A stretch of DNA of 64,000 nt from CAVQGZ01 sp963714455 (GCA_963714455.1 CAVQON010000019.1:186001-250000); one strand, 5' to 3'; positions 16,195-27,519 are shown, numbered from the stretch's first letter. Numbers and translations are program-made. Notes: a model not told the origin generated them from the sequence alone.

Positions 16195-17270
16195 GACTCG
16201 CTCCCATCCGTCGCCGCCAAGCCTAGGAGGCGGGCGGCCTTCAGCTCGGTCTCGCGCCACTCCCGCTCGGGATCGGAACCCCAGGTGATGCCGGCCCCGG
16301 TGCCGAAGCGCAGCAGCTCCCCCTGACGCCAGAACGTCCGGATGCCGACAGCCAGCTCGCCTTCGGCACGGTCGGCGTCCACCCAGCCGACAGCTCCGCA
16401 GTACGGGCCACGCTCGCCGCTCTCCAGGTCTGCGATGGCGCGCAGGGCGCTCGACTTGGGCGCCCCCGACACCGAGCCCGGCGGGAACGTCGCGGCCAGC
16501 AGGGCGCTCCAGCCTGTCCGCTCGCGCAGCCTGCCGCGCACCGTCGACACGAGGTGCACCAGCCCCGGGTGCTGCTCGAGCGCGAGGGCGTCGTCCACGA
16601 CGACCGAGCCGGTGGCGCAGACGCGTCCGAGGTCGTTGCGGACGAGGTCGACGATCATGACGTTCTCGGCGATGTCCTTGTCGGTGAGATCGACCGCGGT
16701 GGCACCGGTCCCCTTGATCGGCGAGGAGCTGACGTGTCGCCCGTCGCGGCGCAGGAACAGCTCGGGCGAGGCACTCACCACGTCGACGCCCACATCGGGC
16801 AGGTGCACCCGCGCAGCGTGCGGCGCGGGGTTGCTGGCCCGGAGCAGGTCGGCGAGGCCGTCGAGGGACGCCTCAGCCGACAGCGCTGCGCTCAGCACGC
16901 GGCAGAGGTTCACCTGGTACACCTCGCCGTCGGCGACCAGCGCGCGCACCGCCGCGACTCCGGCGAGGTAGTCGTCGCGCGCCAGGTTCGTGGTCCACGC
17001 CTCGACGGGCAGAGAACGCCACGGCCGGCGTGCGCGCGGTGGGTCGGCCCGGGCGACGTGAGCGAACCGGGCCAGCGTCCAGCGGCCCTCGAAGCTGCCG
17101 ACGACAGCCCACCAGCCCGAGTCGTCCAGCACGGACGGGTCGTGGGCGACCTCGACGAGCCCCGTGGCCAGGCGTCCGGCGACGTAGGCGTAGGCCCCCT
17201 CGGGGGCGAGGGCGTCGGCGGCGTCCACAGTGCCAAGACCGTACTGGTCAGGCTCGTGCTCGGCGCGCAT
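16191..17270 (-). CDS. pabB: Aminodeoxychorismate synthase component I
   Basis: Chorismate-binding enzyme that aminates chorismate to 4-amino-4-deoxychorismate. Motifs: YQVNLCRVL, SSPIKGTG (catalytic lysine region), ENVMIVDLVRNDLGRVC, and FPPGSVSGAPKSSALRAI near the C-terminus. At 359 residues it is a stand-alone component I; no PabA glutaminase is fused or adjacent. ATG 17270 is chosen over GTG 17300; neither has a clear ribosome binding site. Divergent from the S55-type protease gene. Confidence 0.9.
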   Translation of the reverse strand: MRAEHEPDQYGLGTVDAADALAPEGAYAYVAGRLATGLVEVAHDPSVLDDSGWWAVVGSFEGRWTLARFAHVARADPPRARRPWRSLPVEAWTTNLARDDYLAGVAAVRALVADGEVYQVNLCRVLSAALSAEASLDGLADLLRASNPAPHAARVHLPDVGVDVVSASPELFLRRDGRHVSSSPIKGTGATAVDLTDKDIAENVMIVDLVRNDLGRVCATGSVVVDDALALEQHPGLVHLVSTVRGRLRERTGWSALLAATFPPGSVSGAPKSSALRAIADLESGERGPYCGAVGWVDADRAEGELAVGIRTFWRQGELLRFGTGAGITWGSDPEREWRETELKAARLLGLAATDGSES

Positions 17271-17392
17271 CCGAGCGTCGTCGCGGCAGCTGTGCGCCAC
17301 CTCGCTCTCGGGTTCTTGTCAAGACCCGAACGGCACTGGTGAGACATCTGCAGTGGGGTGACTTTCTCCTCACCAGACTAGAGGGGGATGTC

Positions 17393-19174
17393 ATGACTCA
17401 CGCACGCGTCGCAGGCCGTCGTGCCACCGCGCTGCTCGCCGGCACGGGTCTGCTCGTGTCCGCCGCGATCGGGACGGCGGGCGCCGCCGGGGCGGCCGGC
17501 GGACCAGCCAGCGCACCGCCGACAGGGGTGATCGCACCGGCCTCGACGCAGGAGTGTCCGGACGCCTTCCCGGTCGACGAGCTGACGCGGGGACAGGTGC
17601 TCTCGGGCTTGACCGTCGCGCGGGGCACCCAGCCGAAGCCGTTCTTGGCAACGGTCATCGGGGTTCTGAACGACGGCATCGCGCCCGGCCTCGACATGGT
17701 GATGGTCGACACGTCGTCGGCCGACATCACCGCGGCCGGTGGCATCTGGGCGGGCATGAGCGGGTCGCCGGTGTACGCCGCCGACGGACGCCTCGTGGGG
17801 GCCGTCGCCTACGGCCTGGCCATGGGCGCCTCACCGGTTGCGGGCATCACACCGGCGGACGCGATGTACGCACTGCGCGCGTCCGACGCGACCCCCAAAG
17901 ACCGGGTGGCCCTGCCCAAGGCCAGCCAGCAGGCGCTGGTTGCCGCCGGTGCGGCCACGGCTCGGGAGGCCGCCGGCGGGCTGAGCACGCTGCCCGTGCC
18001 CGTCGGCATCTCCGGCGTCTCGGTTGCGCGTGCTCAGCGGTTCGCCGACCGGATCGACAGCCGGCTCGACCTGTCGCACGCCTTCGCCACCGGCTCGGCG
18101 CGGGCAGCCAACGCGACGTCACCGATCATCCCGGGCGGCAACGCCGCCGTGGCCCTGTCCTACGGCGACTACACCGCTGCTGCCGTCGGCACGACGACCG
18201 CCGTCTGCGACCAGCAGGCGCTCCTGTTCGGGCACCCGTTCCTGTTCGAGGGTTCCACGACGATGAGCCTGCACAGCGCTGACGCGCTGTACGTCCAACG
18301 AGACCTGATCACTCCGTTCAAGGTCGCCAACCCCGGCGGGGTCGTCGGCACCGTCACGCAGGACAGGCTGGCCGGTCTCGGCGCTCGGCTCGACAGCGAC
18401 CCGCCGTCGGCGTCAGTCGTCTCCACGCTGCGCAACGTCACCACTGGTGGGAGTCGCACCGGCACCACGCGGGTCGTCACGTCCAGCTACCTGGCTGACC
18501 TCGCCGCCTTCCACACCCTCGTCAACGCCCAACGTGTGCTCGACAGCGCCGGTGACGGGGTCGCCCGGTTCACCTGGACGGCGAGCGGCACCTCCGGCGG
18601 CAAGCCGTGGAGCGTGTCGCGCTCCGACGTGCTGGCCGACCGCTGGGACATCGGCTTCATGCTCGGCTTCGCCCTGTACGACCCGCTGTGGCAGATCAAC
18701 GACTTCCCGCGCGCGGACGTCACGGTCGACTCCGTGACCCTCACCGGCAGCCTGGACGAGACCTACCGCGACAGGGAGATCACGAAGGTGCAGGTGAAGG
18801 TCGGCAAGAAGTGGGTGCGGGTGGGCGGCGCCCGCGTGCCTGCCGTGAAGGCCGGCAAGCCCGCCAAGGTGCGCGTGACCACGTCGCCGTGGAAGTCGTC
18901 GCGGGCGATCCGCACCGTCATCACGGTGCCCAAGCCGCCGCGGGGGTTCGGCTACATCACCGTCACCGGCGGTGGCATGGACGGCTTCTACTTCGACGAG
19001 GACTTCGGCGTCGCCACCCCGGCGACCTTGCCCCGCCTGCTCACGTCCATCGCTGACCAGGCCCGGGGCGACGAGATCGTCGTCACGTGGGACGGCAACC
19101 GCACCGTCGAGGTCACCAAGCGCCTGCCGCAGTTCGTGACCGGGTACGTCGAAGGAGAGGTGTCGGTCGGGTAG
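17393..19174 (+). CDS. Secreted SpoIVB-like (S55 family) serine protease
   Basis: 593 residues with a signal peptide (hydrophobic LLAGTGLLVSAAIGTAGAAG). The motif GIWAGMSGSPVYAADGRLVG, with candidate nucleophile Ser125, followed by AGITPADAMYAL, is the signature of S55/SpoIVB peptidases. A later GHPFLFEG is conserved in non-spore-former members and could hold the catalytic His. The C-terminal ~200 residues resemble no recognised domain. GAGGGGGA before the ATG supports the start. The host is not expected to form endospores, so the role is not that of SpoIVB; substrate unknown. Confidence 0.75.
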   Translation: MTHARVAGRRATALLAGTGLLVSAAIGTAGAAGAAGGPASAPPTGVIAPASTQECPDAFPVDELTRGQVLSGLTVARGTQPKPFLATVIGVLNDGIAPGLDMVMVDTSSADITAAGGIWAGMSGSPVYAADGRLVGAVAYGLAMGASPVAGITPADAMYALRASDATPKDRVALPKASQQALVAAGAATAREAAGGLSTLPVPVGISGVSVARAQRFADRIDSRLDLSHAFATGSARAANATSPIIPGGNAAVALSYGDYTAAAVGTTTAVCDQQALLFGHPFLFEGSTTMSLHSADALYVQRDLITPFKVANPGGVVGTVTQDRLAGLGARLDSDPPSASVVSTLRNVTTGGSRTGTTRVVTSSYLADLAAFHTLVNAQRVLDSAGDGVARFTWTASGTSGGKPWSVSRSDVLADRWDIGFMLGFALYDPLWQINDFPRADVTVDSVTLTGSLDETYRDREITKVQVKVGKKWVRVGGARVPAVKAGKPAKVRVTTSPWKSSRAIRTVITVPKPPRGFGYITVTGGGMDGFYFDEDFGVATPATLPRLLTSIADQARGDEIVVTWDGNRTVEVTKRLPQFVTGYVEGEVSVG

Positions 19175-19243
19175 CGCCCTGACGGAGACACTCGGCCTGA
19201 TCGGGTATGGTTACCGCTCGCACCAGGCCGAGTGCCTGGGCAC

Positions 19244-19316
19244 GCGGACGTAGCGCAGCTGGTAGCGCATCACCTTGCCAAGGTGAGGGTCGCGGGTTCG
19301 AATCCCGTCGTCCGCT
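19244..19316 (+). tRNA. tRNA-Gly (GCC)
   Basis: 73 nt: acceptor GCGGACG/CGTCCGC, D stem GCGC, anticodon stem TCACC/GGTGA with loop TTGCCAA (anticodon GCC), and T arm GCGGG-TTCGAAT-CCCGT. First of a Gly-Cys-Val cluster; a TATGGT hexamer at 19206-19211 could be its -10 box. Confidence 0.96.
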
Positions 19317-19349
19317 CGAGGACCGTCAGGCAGCAGACGGCCTGGTCAC

Positions 19350-19420
19350 GGTGGAGTGGCCGAGAGGCGAGGCAACGGACTGCAAATCCGTGTACACGGG
19401 TTCAAATCCCGTCTCCACCT
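19350..19420 (+). tRNA. tRNA-Cys (GCA)
   Basis: 71 nt: acceptor GGTGGAG/CTCCACC, anticodon stem ACGGA/TCCGT with loop CTGCAAA (anticodon GCA), and T arm ACGGG-TTCAAAT-CCCGT. Lies 33 nt after tRNA-Gly in the same cluster. Confidence 0.95.
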
Positions 19421-19453
19421 CGCACGTGCAGCACCGCACGACAACTCAACAGA

Positions 19454-19528
19454 GGGCCATTGGCGCAGCCTGGTTAGCGCGCTTCCTTGACACGGAAGAG
19501 GTCACTGGTTCGAGTCCAGTATGGCCCA
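19454..19528 (+). tRNA. tRNA-Val (GAC)
   Basis: 75 nt: acceptor GGGCCAT/ATGGCCC, anticodon stem CTTCC/GGAAG with loop TTGACAC (anticodon GAC), T arm ACTGG-TTCGAGT-CCAGT, discriminator A. With the tRNA-Val(CAC) at 13.4 kb, two valine isoacceptors lie in this window. Its 3' end is 3 nt from the patatin stop codon on the opposite strand. Confidence 0.95.
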
Positions 19529-19531
19529 CCT

Positions 19532-20743
19532 CTAGAACTCCCAGCCGCGTGCCAGGGCGGCGTCGGCGGCGGCTGCTCCCAGCCGGATCTGCTCGGTGAA
19601 GTACTCCGTCTCGAACGCGAGGTAGCTGAGCAGCTCGGCTTGGCCCGGCCCATCACCGACGCTGCGCAGCAGCCGTCCGAGCAGCCACGTGCCGGAGTCG
19701 TCCAGCCACCGCCAAGGCCAGTCCCCGTACTTCTCGGTGAGCACCGACTGCGCGACGGCCGCGAGCTGTCCTGGCTCGGGCGCGACCGTCATGGCCGGCA
19801 CTCGTCGCATCGGCCGACCGCAGCGGTCCGGCAGCGTGCCGTCCGCCGCCTCGCACATGCGGTTCTTCCAGCGCAGGTCGGCGAGGTCTTCGACCATCCG
19901 GTCGGCCAGCACGGCGTGCAGCACGTGCGCGGCCGCGTCGGCCACGTCGGGCTGGGGGGCACCGTCGGGCTCCGGGGCCGGCGCCTGCCCGTACTCGGTG
20001 GCGTGCGCGGCGATCACCAGCAGCCGGTCCGCGCCGAGCTGGACGGCGGGCCGCAACGGCGCGTTCAGCCGGGTACCGCCGTCGCTGTACCAGCCCTGCA
20101 TGGCCGCTGGGGCGTCGATGCGCACCGCCGGGAAGGCCATGGGGATGGCCGAGGACGCAACGACGTGGTCGGCCGAGATCGGCGTGCGAGCCAGGTCGAC
20201 CGCTCGCTCCGGGTCGTCGACCCCGGACGGGTCGAGCGTGACCGTGTCGACGAAGACGACGCTGCGCCCGCTGGAGATCGCCGCCGGCGGCGCGGTCGAC
20301 GGCATCCGCGTGGCGACCACCCCGACTGCCTCGACGGTGCCGTCGCGCACGTTGGCTGCGATCTGGTCGGCGTCCAGCGCGGCCTCGGCCGTCGCGACCA
20401 GTCGGGACGTGTCGAGCAGGGACTCCACACCCCCGCCAAGTCCGACGCTGCTGCGCACGACGTCCCACGCCGCGACGGGCAGCGACAGCAGAGGGTGGCG
20501 GAAGATGTCGTCGGAGTCGGTCGTGCGCCACACCTCCAGCAGGCGGCGGGCCGTCTCGTCGACCGGCAGGTGCGCGAGCGACGCCCACAGGGCCGCGTTG
20601 ATGGCTCCGGCGCTCGTCCCGATGGCGACGCTCGGCGTCAGCCCCTGCGCTGCCAGCGCGGGAAGCGCACGCGCCAGCGCCCCAGCCTGAAAGGCCCCTC
20701 GGGCCGCTGCTCCGGTCAGGACGACGGCGACGCGTTCTCCCAC
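19532..20743 (-). CDS. Patatin-like phospholipase
   Basis: Ser-Asp dyad lipid acyl hydrolase of about 403 residues. It has the glycine-rich oxyanion hole VLTGAAARGAFQAGAL, the nucleophile elbow AIGTSAGAINAALW and the DGG motif GWYSDGGTRLNAPL. No signal peptide, so it probably acts on cytosolic-side membrane lipids. The frame extends to a GTG at 20752, but GTG 20743 stands 7 nt after a TAACGT box and fits the leaderless pattern of this genome. Confidence 0.88.
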   Translation of the reverse strand: MGERVAVVLTGAAARGAFQAGALARALPALAAQGLTPSVAIGTSAGAINAALWASLAHLPVDETARRLLEVWRTTDSDDIFRHPLLSLPVAAWDVVRSSVGLGGGVESLLDTSRLVATAEAALDADQIAANVRDGTVEAVGVVATRMPSTAPPAAISSGRSVVFVDTVTLDPSGVDDPERAVDLARTPISADHVVASSAIPMAFPAVRIDAPAAMQGWYSDGGTRLNAPLRPAVQLGADRLLVIAAHATEYGQAPAPEPDGAPQPDVADAAAHVLHAVLADRMVEDLADLRWKNRMCEAADGTLPDRCGRPMRRVPAMTVAPEPGQLAAVAQSVLTEKYGDWPWRWLDDSGTWLLGRLLRSVGDGPGQAELLSYLAFETEYFTEQIRLGAAAADAALARGWEF

Positions 20744-20750
20744 GACGGCC

Positions 20751-20756
20751 ACGTTA
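20751..20756 (-). promoter_or_regulatory. -10 box of a leaderless patatin promoter
   Basis: Minus-strand TAACGT ends 7 nt before GTG 20743. It would overlap the alternative GTG at 20752, which argues against that start. Confidence 0.5.
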
Positions 20757-20811
20757 GCGAGCGGTCACCGACGTCCCTCGACCGTGGTGCTACCACGCTG
20801 GGAGGACTCGA

Positions 20812-20842
20812 TTGTTGCCGCGACAACTTCTTTGTCTAGTCT
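20812..20842 (+). promoter_or_regulatory. Promoter and possible repressor operator of the DoxX gene
   Basis: A -35-like TTGCCG (20815-20820) and a -10 TAGTCT (20837-20842) are separated by 16 nt. The -35 lies inside a short inverted repeat, GTTG-N6-CAAC (20814-20827), a layout typical of MarR/TetR-type operators. The regulator is not in the window. The ATG is 52 nt downstream with its own GAGGAG site. Confidence 0.45.
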
Positions 20843-20894
20843 TCTCCGTCGGCCGCCGACAAGCTGGGCGGCCCCAACCTCGAGGAGTACTCGT

Positions 20895-21269
20895 ATGGAG
20901 ATCGCGCTCTGGGCGCTGCAGGTGATACTCGCGCTGGCCATCGGCGGTGCGGGCGTGGCGAAGCTGCTGAAGTCGAAGGAGGAGCTGGCGCCACGCATGA
21001 CCTACGTGACGAGCTTCACCGCCACGCAGGTCAAGCTGATCGGCGCCGTGGAGGTCGCTGCCGGGCTCGGGATCATCCTGCCCGCGCTCACCGGCATCGC
21101 CCCGATCCTGACGCCCATCGCCGCGGTCGGCATCGTGCTCATCATGATCGGCGCGGCCATCACCCACGTCGTGCGCAAGGAGCCGGCGCTGATCGTCCCC
21201 AACATCGTCCTGGGCGCAGCAGCGGCGTTCGTGGCCTGGGGCCGCTTCGGCGAGTACGCGATCGCCTGA
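20895..21269 (+). CDS. DoxX-family membrane protein
   Basis: 124 residues with about four transmembrane segments, starting MEIALWALQVILALAIGGAGVAKL, and with the DoxX-like VTSFTATQVKLIGAVEVAAGLG. Relatives in other actinobacteria sit in membrane oxidoreductase complexes linked to redox stress, but small DoxX proteins are mostly uncharacterised. Start supported by GAGGAG 7 nt upstream. Confidence 0.82.
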   Translation: MEIALWALQVILALAIGGAGVAKLLKSKEELAPRMTYVTSFTATQVKLIGAVEVAAGLGIILPALTGIAPILTPIAAVGIVLIMIGAAITHVVRKEPALIVPNIVLGAAAAFVAWGRFGEYAIA

Positions 21270-21310
21270 ACGACGTCACAGACCCGGCCCGACCGGCGAT
21301 CGCCCGGGGC

Positions 21311-21316
21311 TAGCGT
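21311..21316 (+). promoter_or_regulatory. -10 box of a leaderless promoter (acyl-CoA dehydrogenase)
   Basis: TAGCGT ends 6 nt before the ATG at 21323, with no ribosome binding site between. Confidence 0.6.
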
Positions 21317-21322
21317 GCAGGC

Positions 21323-22987
21323 ATGCCCGCAACGCACGAGGTGACCAACCAGACTCCCCCGTTGACCGGCTACGACGTGCTCGGTACCGATCCCGTTCTC
21401 CTTGCCGCGCTGCACCGGCACGGCGGCAGTGCAGACGCCGATCGTCTGCACAGGCTCGGGCGACTCGCCGGCTCGGCTGAGGCGCGCCGCTGGGGGCACG
21501 ACGCCAACACCTACCTGCCCGTGCTTCGCTCCCACGACCGGTACGGCAACCGGGTGGACGAGGTCGACTTCCACCCCTCGTGGCACCACCTGATGGACGT
21601 GGCCACGACGAACGGGCTGCACGGCACGCCCTGGGGCGAGCCGGTCGGCAGCGGCGCGCACGTCGCGCGTGCCGTGGGCTTCCACACGTGGTTCCAGGTC
21701 GAGGCCGGTCACGGGTGCCCGATCTCCATGACGTACGCGGCAGTGCCGGCGCTGCGTACCGACCCCGCGCTGGCAAGCATCTGGGAGCCGCACCTGTCGG
21801 CCACCGGGTACGAGTTCGGCCTGCGTCCCCCGGGGCAGAAGGCCGGGTGCATCGCCGGCATGGCCATGACGGAGAAGCAAGGCGGCTCCGACGTGCGCGC
21901 GAACACCACCGTGGCCACACCCACCACAGAGACCGGCATCTACCGGCTCACGGGGCACAAGTGGTTCTGCTCCGCGCCGATGAGCGACGTGTTCCTCGTG
22001 CTCGCCCAGGCACCGGGCGGGCTGACGTGCTTCGTGGTGCCGCGCGTGCTGCCGGACGGCGCCCGCAACGTGTTCCTCATCCAGCGACTGAAGGACAAGC
22101 TGGGCAACCGGTCCAACGCCTCCTCGGAGATCGAGCTCGACGCCACGCTGGCCTGGCGGCTCGGGGACGAGGGACGCGGCGTCGCCACGATCATCTCGAT
22201 GGTCGCCGCCACCCGCCTCGACTGCGTGATCGGGTCGGCTGCCCTGCTGCGCGCCGCGGTCGCCGAGGCCACCTGGCACGCCGCGCACCGCTCGAGCTTC
22301 GGTGCCCGCCTCGCCGACCACCCGGCGATGAGCGAGGTGCTCGCCGACCTGGCCGTGGAGTCCGAGGCCGCCACGATGCTGGCCGTCCGGCTGGCGGCGA
22401 CGTTCGACTCCACCGACGAGAGCGAGGCGGCGTTGCGCCGCATCGCGCTGCCCCCGGCGAAGTACTGGGTGACGAAGCGTTCGGTTGCCGCGATCGGCGA
22501 GGCGCTGGAGTGTCTCGGCGGCAACGGGTACGCCGAGGAGAGCGGCATGCCACGGCTCTACCGGGAGTCACCGGTCAATGCGGTCTGGGAGGGCTCGGGC
22601 AACATCCAGGCCCTCGACCTGCTGCGCGTGCTGTCACGCGAGCCTTCCAGCGTCGAGGCGCTGACGAAGGAGCTCGCCCTGGCATCGGGCACCCACCGGG
22701 AGTACGACCGGGCGGTCACCGCGCTCACCGACGCGCTCGCCCGGGTGGCCCGTGACCCCGACGAGGCGCAGCGCCACGCCCGTGGCCTCGCCGGACGCAT
22801 CGCCACGCTGATGCAGGCGTCGCTGGTGCTGCGCCACAGCCCGGCCGAGGTCGCTGACGCGTTCGTCGCGAGCCGGCTCGCCCCCCGCCCGGCGGCCGAG
22901 ATCGGTCTGGTCGGCGCCCAGGCGTCCGGTTCGGCAACCGTGACCATCGTGCAGCGAGCCACGCCAGCCGGTGCCGTCGGCGGCTAG
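21323..22987 (+). CDS. aidB: AidB-type acyl-CoA dehydrogenase
   Basis: 554-residue FAD flavoprotein of the AidB branch. It starts with the AidB-type N-terminal region (GYDVLGTDPVLLAAL...HDRYGNRVDEVDFHPSWH), then VEAGHGCPISMTYAAVPALR. The FAD and substrate region is MAMTEKQGGSDVRANTT, followed by LTGHKWFCSAPMSD and ECLGGNGYAEESGMPRLYRE. E. coli AidB binds DNA and is induced by alkylation; whether this one shares that role is not known. The ORF stop TAG forms part of the treX -10 box. Confidence 0.88.
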   Translation: MPATHEVTNQTPPLTGYDVLGTDPVLLAALHRHGGSADADRLHRLGRLAGSAEARRWGHDANTYLPVLRSHDRYGNRVDEVDFHPSWHHLMDVATTNGLHGTPWGEPVGSGAHVARAVGFHTWFQVEAGHGCPISMTYAAVPALRTDPALASIWEPHLSATGYEFGLRPPGQKAGCIAGMAMTEKQGGSDVRANTTVATPTTETGIYRLTGHKWFCSAPMSDVFLVLAQAPGGLTCFVVPRVLPDGARNVFLIQRLKDKLGNRSNASSEIELDATLAWRLGDEGRGVATIISMVAATRLDCVIGSAALLRAAVAEATWHAAHRSSFGARLADHPAMSEVLADLAVESEAATMLAVRLAATFDSTDESEAALRRIALPPAKYWVTKRSVAAIGEALECLGGNGYAEESGMPRLYRESPVNAVWEGSGNIQALDLLRVLSREPSSVEALTKELALASGTHREYDRAVTALTDALARVARDPDEAQRHARGLAGRIATLMQASLVLRHSPAEVADAFVASRLAPRPAAEIGLVGAQASGSATVTIVQRATPAGAVGG

Positions 22988-22990
22988 TGT
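22985..22990 (+). promoter_or_regulatory. -10 box of leaderless treX promoter, overlapping the aidB stop
   Basis: TAGTGT; the first three bases are the aidB stop codon (22985-22987). It ends 7 nt before the treX GTG, so the trehalose operon can be initiated from within the end of aidB. Confidence 0.6.
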
Positions 22991-22997
22991 CTCGCGG

Positions 22998-25097
<2,100 letters not shown>

Positions 25098-25107
25098 GGG
25101 CGCCGCC

Positions 25108-27519
25108 ATGACGACGCTCACCTCGACCTACCGGCTGCAGATGCACGCCGGCTTCGGCTTCGCCGCTGCGGCCGCCCAGGTGCCCTACCTCGCTGACCTC
25201 GGGGTGTCGCACCTGTACCTCTCCCCCGTGCTCCAGGCCGTGCCCGGGTCGATGCACGGCTACGACGTCGTCGACCACGGCCGCATCAGCAACGAGCTCG
25301 GCGGCGAGCAGGGCCTGCGCGCCCTCGCGGACACCGCACACGCCCACGGCCTCGGGCTGGTCGTGGACGTCGTCCCCAACCACATGGCCGTGCCCGAGCC
25401 GGAGTCGCTCAACCACGCGCTGTGGTCGGTGCTGCGCGACGGGCCCGCCTCGGAGTTCGCCCGGTGGTTCGACGTCGACTGGACGAGCCAGGACCGCTCG
25501 TTCCTGATGCCGGTGCTCGGCGACCGCATCGGACGGTGCGTGCAGCGTGGCGAGCTGAGCCTCGACACCAGCGGCCCCGAGCCGGTGCTGCGCTACTACG
25601 ACCACGAGTTCCCGGTGCGCGAGGGCACCGCCGAGCTTGCCCTGCCCGAGCTGGTCGACCGCCAGTGGTACCGGCTGGCCCACTGGCGCGTTGCCGACGA
25701 AGAGCTCAACTACCGACGGTTCTTCGACGTCGGGGCGCTCGTGGCGGTGCGGGTGGAAGACCCCGCCGTCTTCAGCGCCACCCATGACCTGCTGCTGCGG
25801 CTGCACGCCGACGGCGTCATCGACGGCTTTCGCATCGACCACCCGGACGGCCTCGCCGACCCCCGCGGGTACGTGCGCCAGCTGGCCGAGTCGGCGCCCG
25901 GCGCGTGGATCGTCGTGGAGAAGATTCTTGAGGGCGACGAAGAGCTGCCCGCGGACTGGCCGTGCGCGGGCACGACCGGCTACGACGCCCTGCGCAGGAT
26001 CACCGGTGTGGTCGTCGACCCGGCCGGTGCCGAGCCGCTCACCACCCAGTGGTCGCTGCTGGCCGAGAGCGACATGCGCGAGTATGCGGTCGTCGCGGAG
26101 GCGTCCAAGCGGCAGGTGATCGCCACGTCGCTCCGTGCCGAGGTGGCTCGACTGGTCGACCTCGCGCACCAGATCAGCCAGGACGACCTCACCTACCGCG
26201 ACCTCACGCGGGCGGGGCTCGACGCGGCCGTCGTGGAGATGCTCGTGGCCTTCCCGGTGTACCGGGCCTACGTCGTCCCGGGTGAGGCCGCGCCCGAGCA
26301 GGCCGTCGAGATCTTGGACGCCGTCGTCGCCACCTGCGCGCACCGGGTACCGCGGCTGGTCGACGAGCTGGAGTACCTGCGCGACCTGGCGCTGGGCCGG
26401 CTGGGCTTCCGCGACTCGGGCAAGCGCGCCGAGTTCGCCGTGCGTTTCCAGCAGACCTGCGGCCCCGTCATGGCCAAGGGCGTGGAAGACACGACGTTCT
26501 ACCGCTGGTACCGGTTGGTGGCCCTCAACGAGGTGGGTGGGTCGCCGGAGCACATGGCTGTGTTCCCGGACGAGTTCCACGCCTGGGCGGCACGCCAGCA
26601 GGCCCACTGGCCGTCAGCGATGACGACCTTGTCGACCCACGACACCAAGCGCAGCGAGGACGTCCGGGCACGGCTGGTGTCGTTGGCCGAGGCCCCGTCG
26701 CGCTGGCGTGAGGCGGCGGCCGAGTGGAGCGAGGCGTCGGTTCGCTACCGCGCCGCGCCCGGCTGGCCCGATCCTGAGACCGAGTACCTGCTCTGGCAGA
26801 CCCTCGTGGGCACCTGGCCGATCAGCGCCGAGCGGCTGGTGCCCTACATGCTCAAGGCGGTGCGCGAGGCCAAGCGGCACACCACCTGGACCGACCCGGA
26901 CGGTGAGTACGAGCAGGCGTTGAGCGACTTCACCCGCGCCGTGCTGACCGACGTGCAGATCACGGGCTCGATCGAGGCCTTCGTCGCCGAGACTGCCGGG
27001 TGGGCGCGCGCGGCCAGCCTGGCCACCAAGCTGCTGGCGCTGAGCGTGCCCGGCGTGCCCGACGTCTACCAGGGCTGCGAGCTGGTGGACCTCTCGCTGG
27101 TCGACCCCGACAACCGCCGCTCGGTCGACTTCGACGACCGCGCACGCAGGCTGGCGGCCCTCGACGCCGGCACACCGCCGGTCGACGTGAACGACGAGAA
27201 GCTGCTCGTCGTCTCGCGTGCGCTGCGGCTGCGCCGGGAGCACCCGGACTGGTTCGGGGCGGACGCGACGTACGCGCCCTTGCCCACGACCACGACCCAC
27301 GCGCTCGGATTCGTGCGCGCCGAGACGGTGGCCACCGTGGTCAGCCGACGGCCGCAGGGGCTCGCCTCGGCCGGTGGGTGGCGCGACAGCCAGGTGGTGC
27401 TTCCCGACGGCAGGTGGCGCGACGTGCTCACCGACGTGACCTTCGACGGGGGCTCGCTGGCCGTGGCCGACCTGCTGGCCGCCCTGCCGGTCGCCCTGCT
27501 GGTGCGCGAGCAGGCATGA
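25108..27519 (+). CDS. treY: Maltooligosyl trehalose synthase
   Basis: GH13 transglycosylase of 803 residues that converts the reducing-end alpha-1,4 linkage of maltodextrins to alpha,alpha-1,1, giving maltooligosyl trehalose. Typical N-terminus TSTYRLQMHAGFGFAAAAAQ, plus DVVPNHMA, GFRIDHPDGLADP (nucleophile), VEKIL (acid), and the long helical insert ending in MAKGVEDTTFYRW and LSTHDTKRSEDVRARL. It starts 10 nt after treX and its stop overlaps the treZ start. Confidence 0.96.
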   Translation: MTTLTSTYRLQMHAGFGFAAAAAQVPYLADLGVSHLYLSPVLQAVPGSMHGYDVVDHGRISNELGGEQGLRALADTAHAHGLGLVVDVVPNHMAVPEPESLNHALWSVLRDGPASEFARWFDVDWTSQDRSFLMPVLGDRIGRCVQRGELSLDTSGPEPVLRYYDHEFPVREGTAELALPELVDRQWYRLAHWRVADEELNYRRFFDVGALVAVRVEDPAVFSATHDLLLRLHADGVIDGFRIDHPDGLADPRGYVRQLAESAPGAWIVVEKILEGDEELPADWPCAGTTGYDALRRITGVVVDPAGAEPLTTQWSLLAESDMREYAVVAEASKRQVIATSLRAEVARLVDLAHQISQDDLTYRDLTRAGLDAAVVEMLVAFPVYRAYVVPGEAAPEQAVEILDAVVATCAHRVPRLVDELEYLRDLALGRLGFRDSGKRAEFAVRFQQTCGPVMAKGVEDTTFYRWYRLVALNEVGGSPEHMAVFPDEFHAWAARQQAHWPSAMTTLSTHDTKRSEDVRARLVSLAEAPSRWREAAAEWSEASVRYRAAPGWPDPETEYLLWQTLVGTWPISAERLVPYMLKAVREAKRHTTWTDPDGEYEQALSDFTRAVLTDVQITGSIEAFVAETAGWARAASLATKLLALSVPGVPDVYQGCELVDLSLVDPDNRRSVDFDDRARRLAALDAGTPPVDVNDEKLLVVSRALRLRREHPDWFGADATYAPLPTTTTHALGFVRAETVATVVSRRPQGLASAGGWRDSQVVLPDGRWRDVLTDVTFDGGSLAVADLLAALPVALLVREQA

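Noticed and set aside
17301..17392. Sigma-70 promoter with TTGTCA for the S55 protease gene
   Set aside because: No -10 hexamer at an acceptable distance; the TTGTCA lies in a short palindrome of uncertain meaning.
27000..27515. N-terminal extension of treZ inside treY
   Set aside because: The frame is open but Arg/Ala-rich; treZ homologues begin at the ATG overlapping the treY stop.
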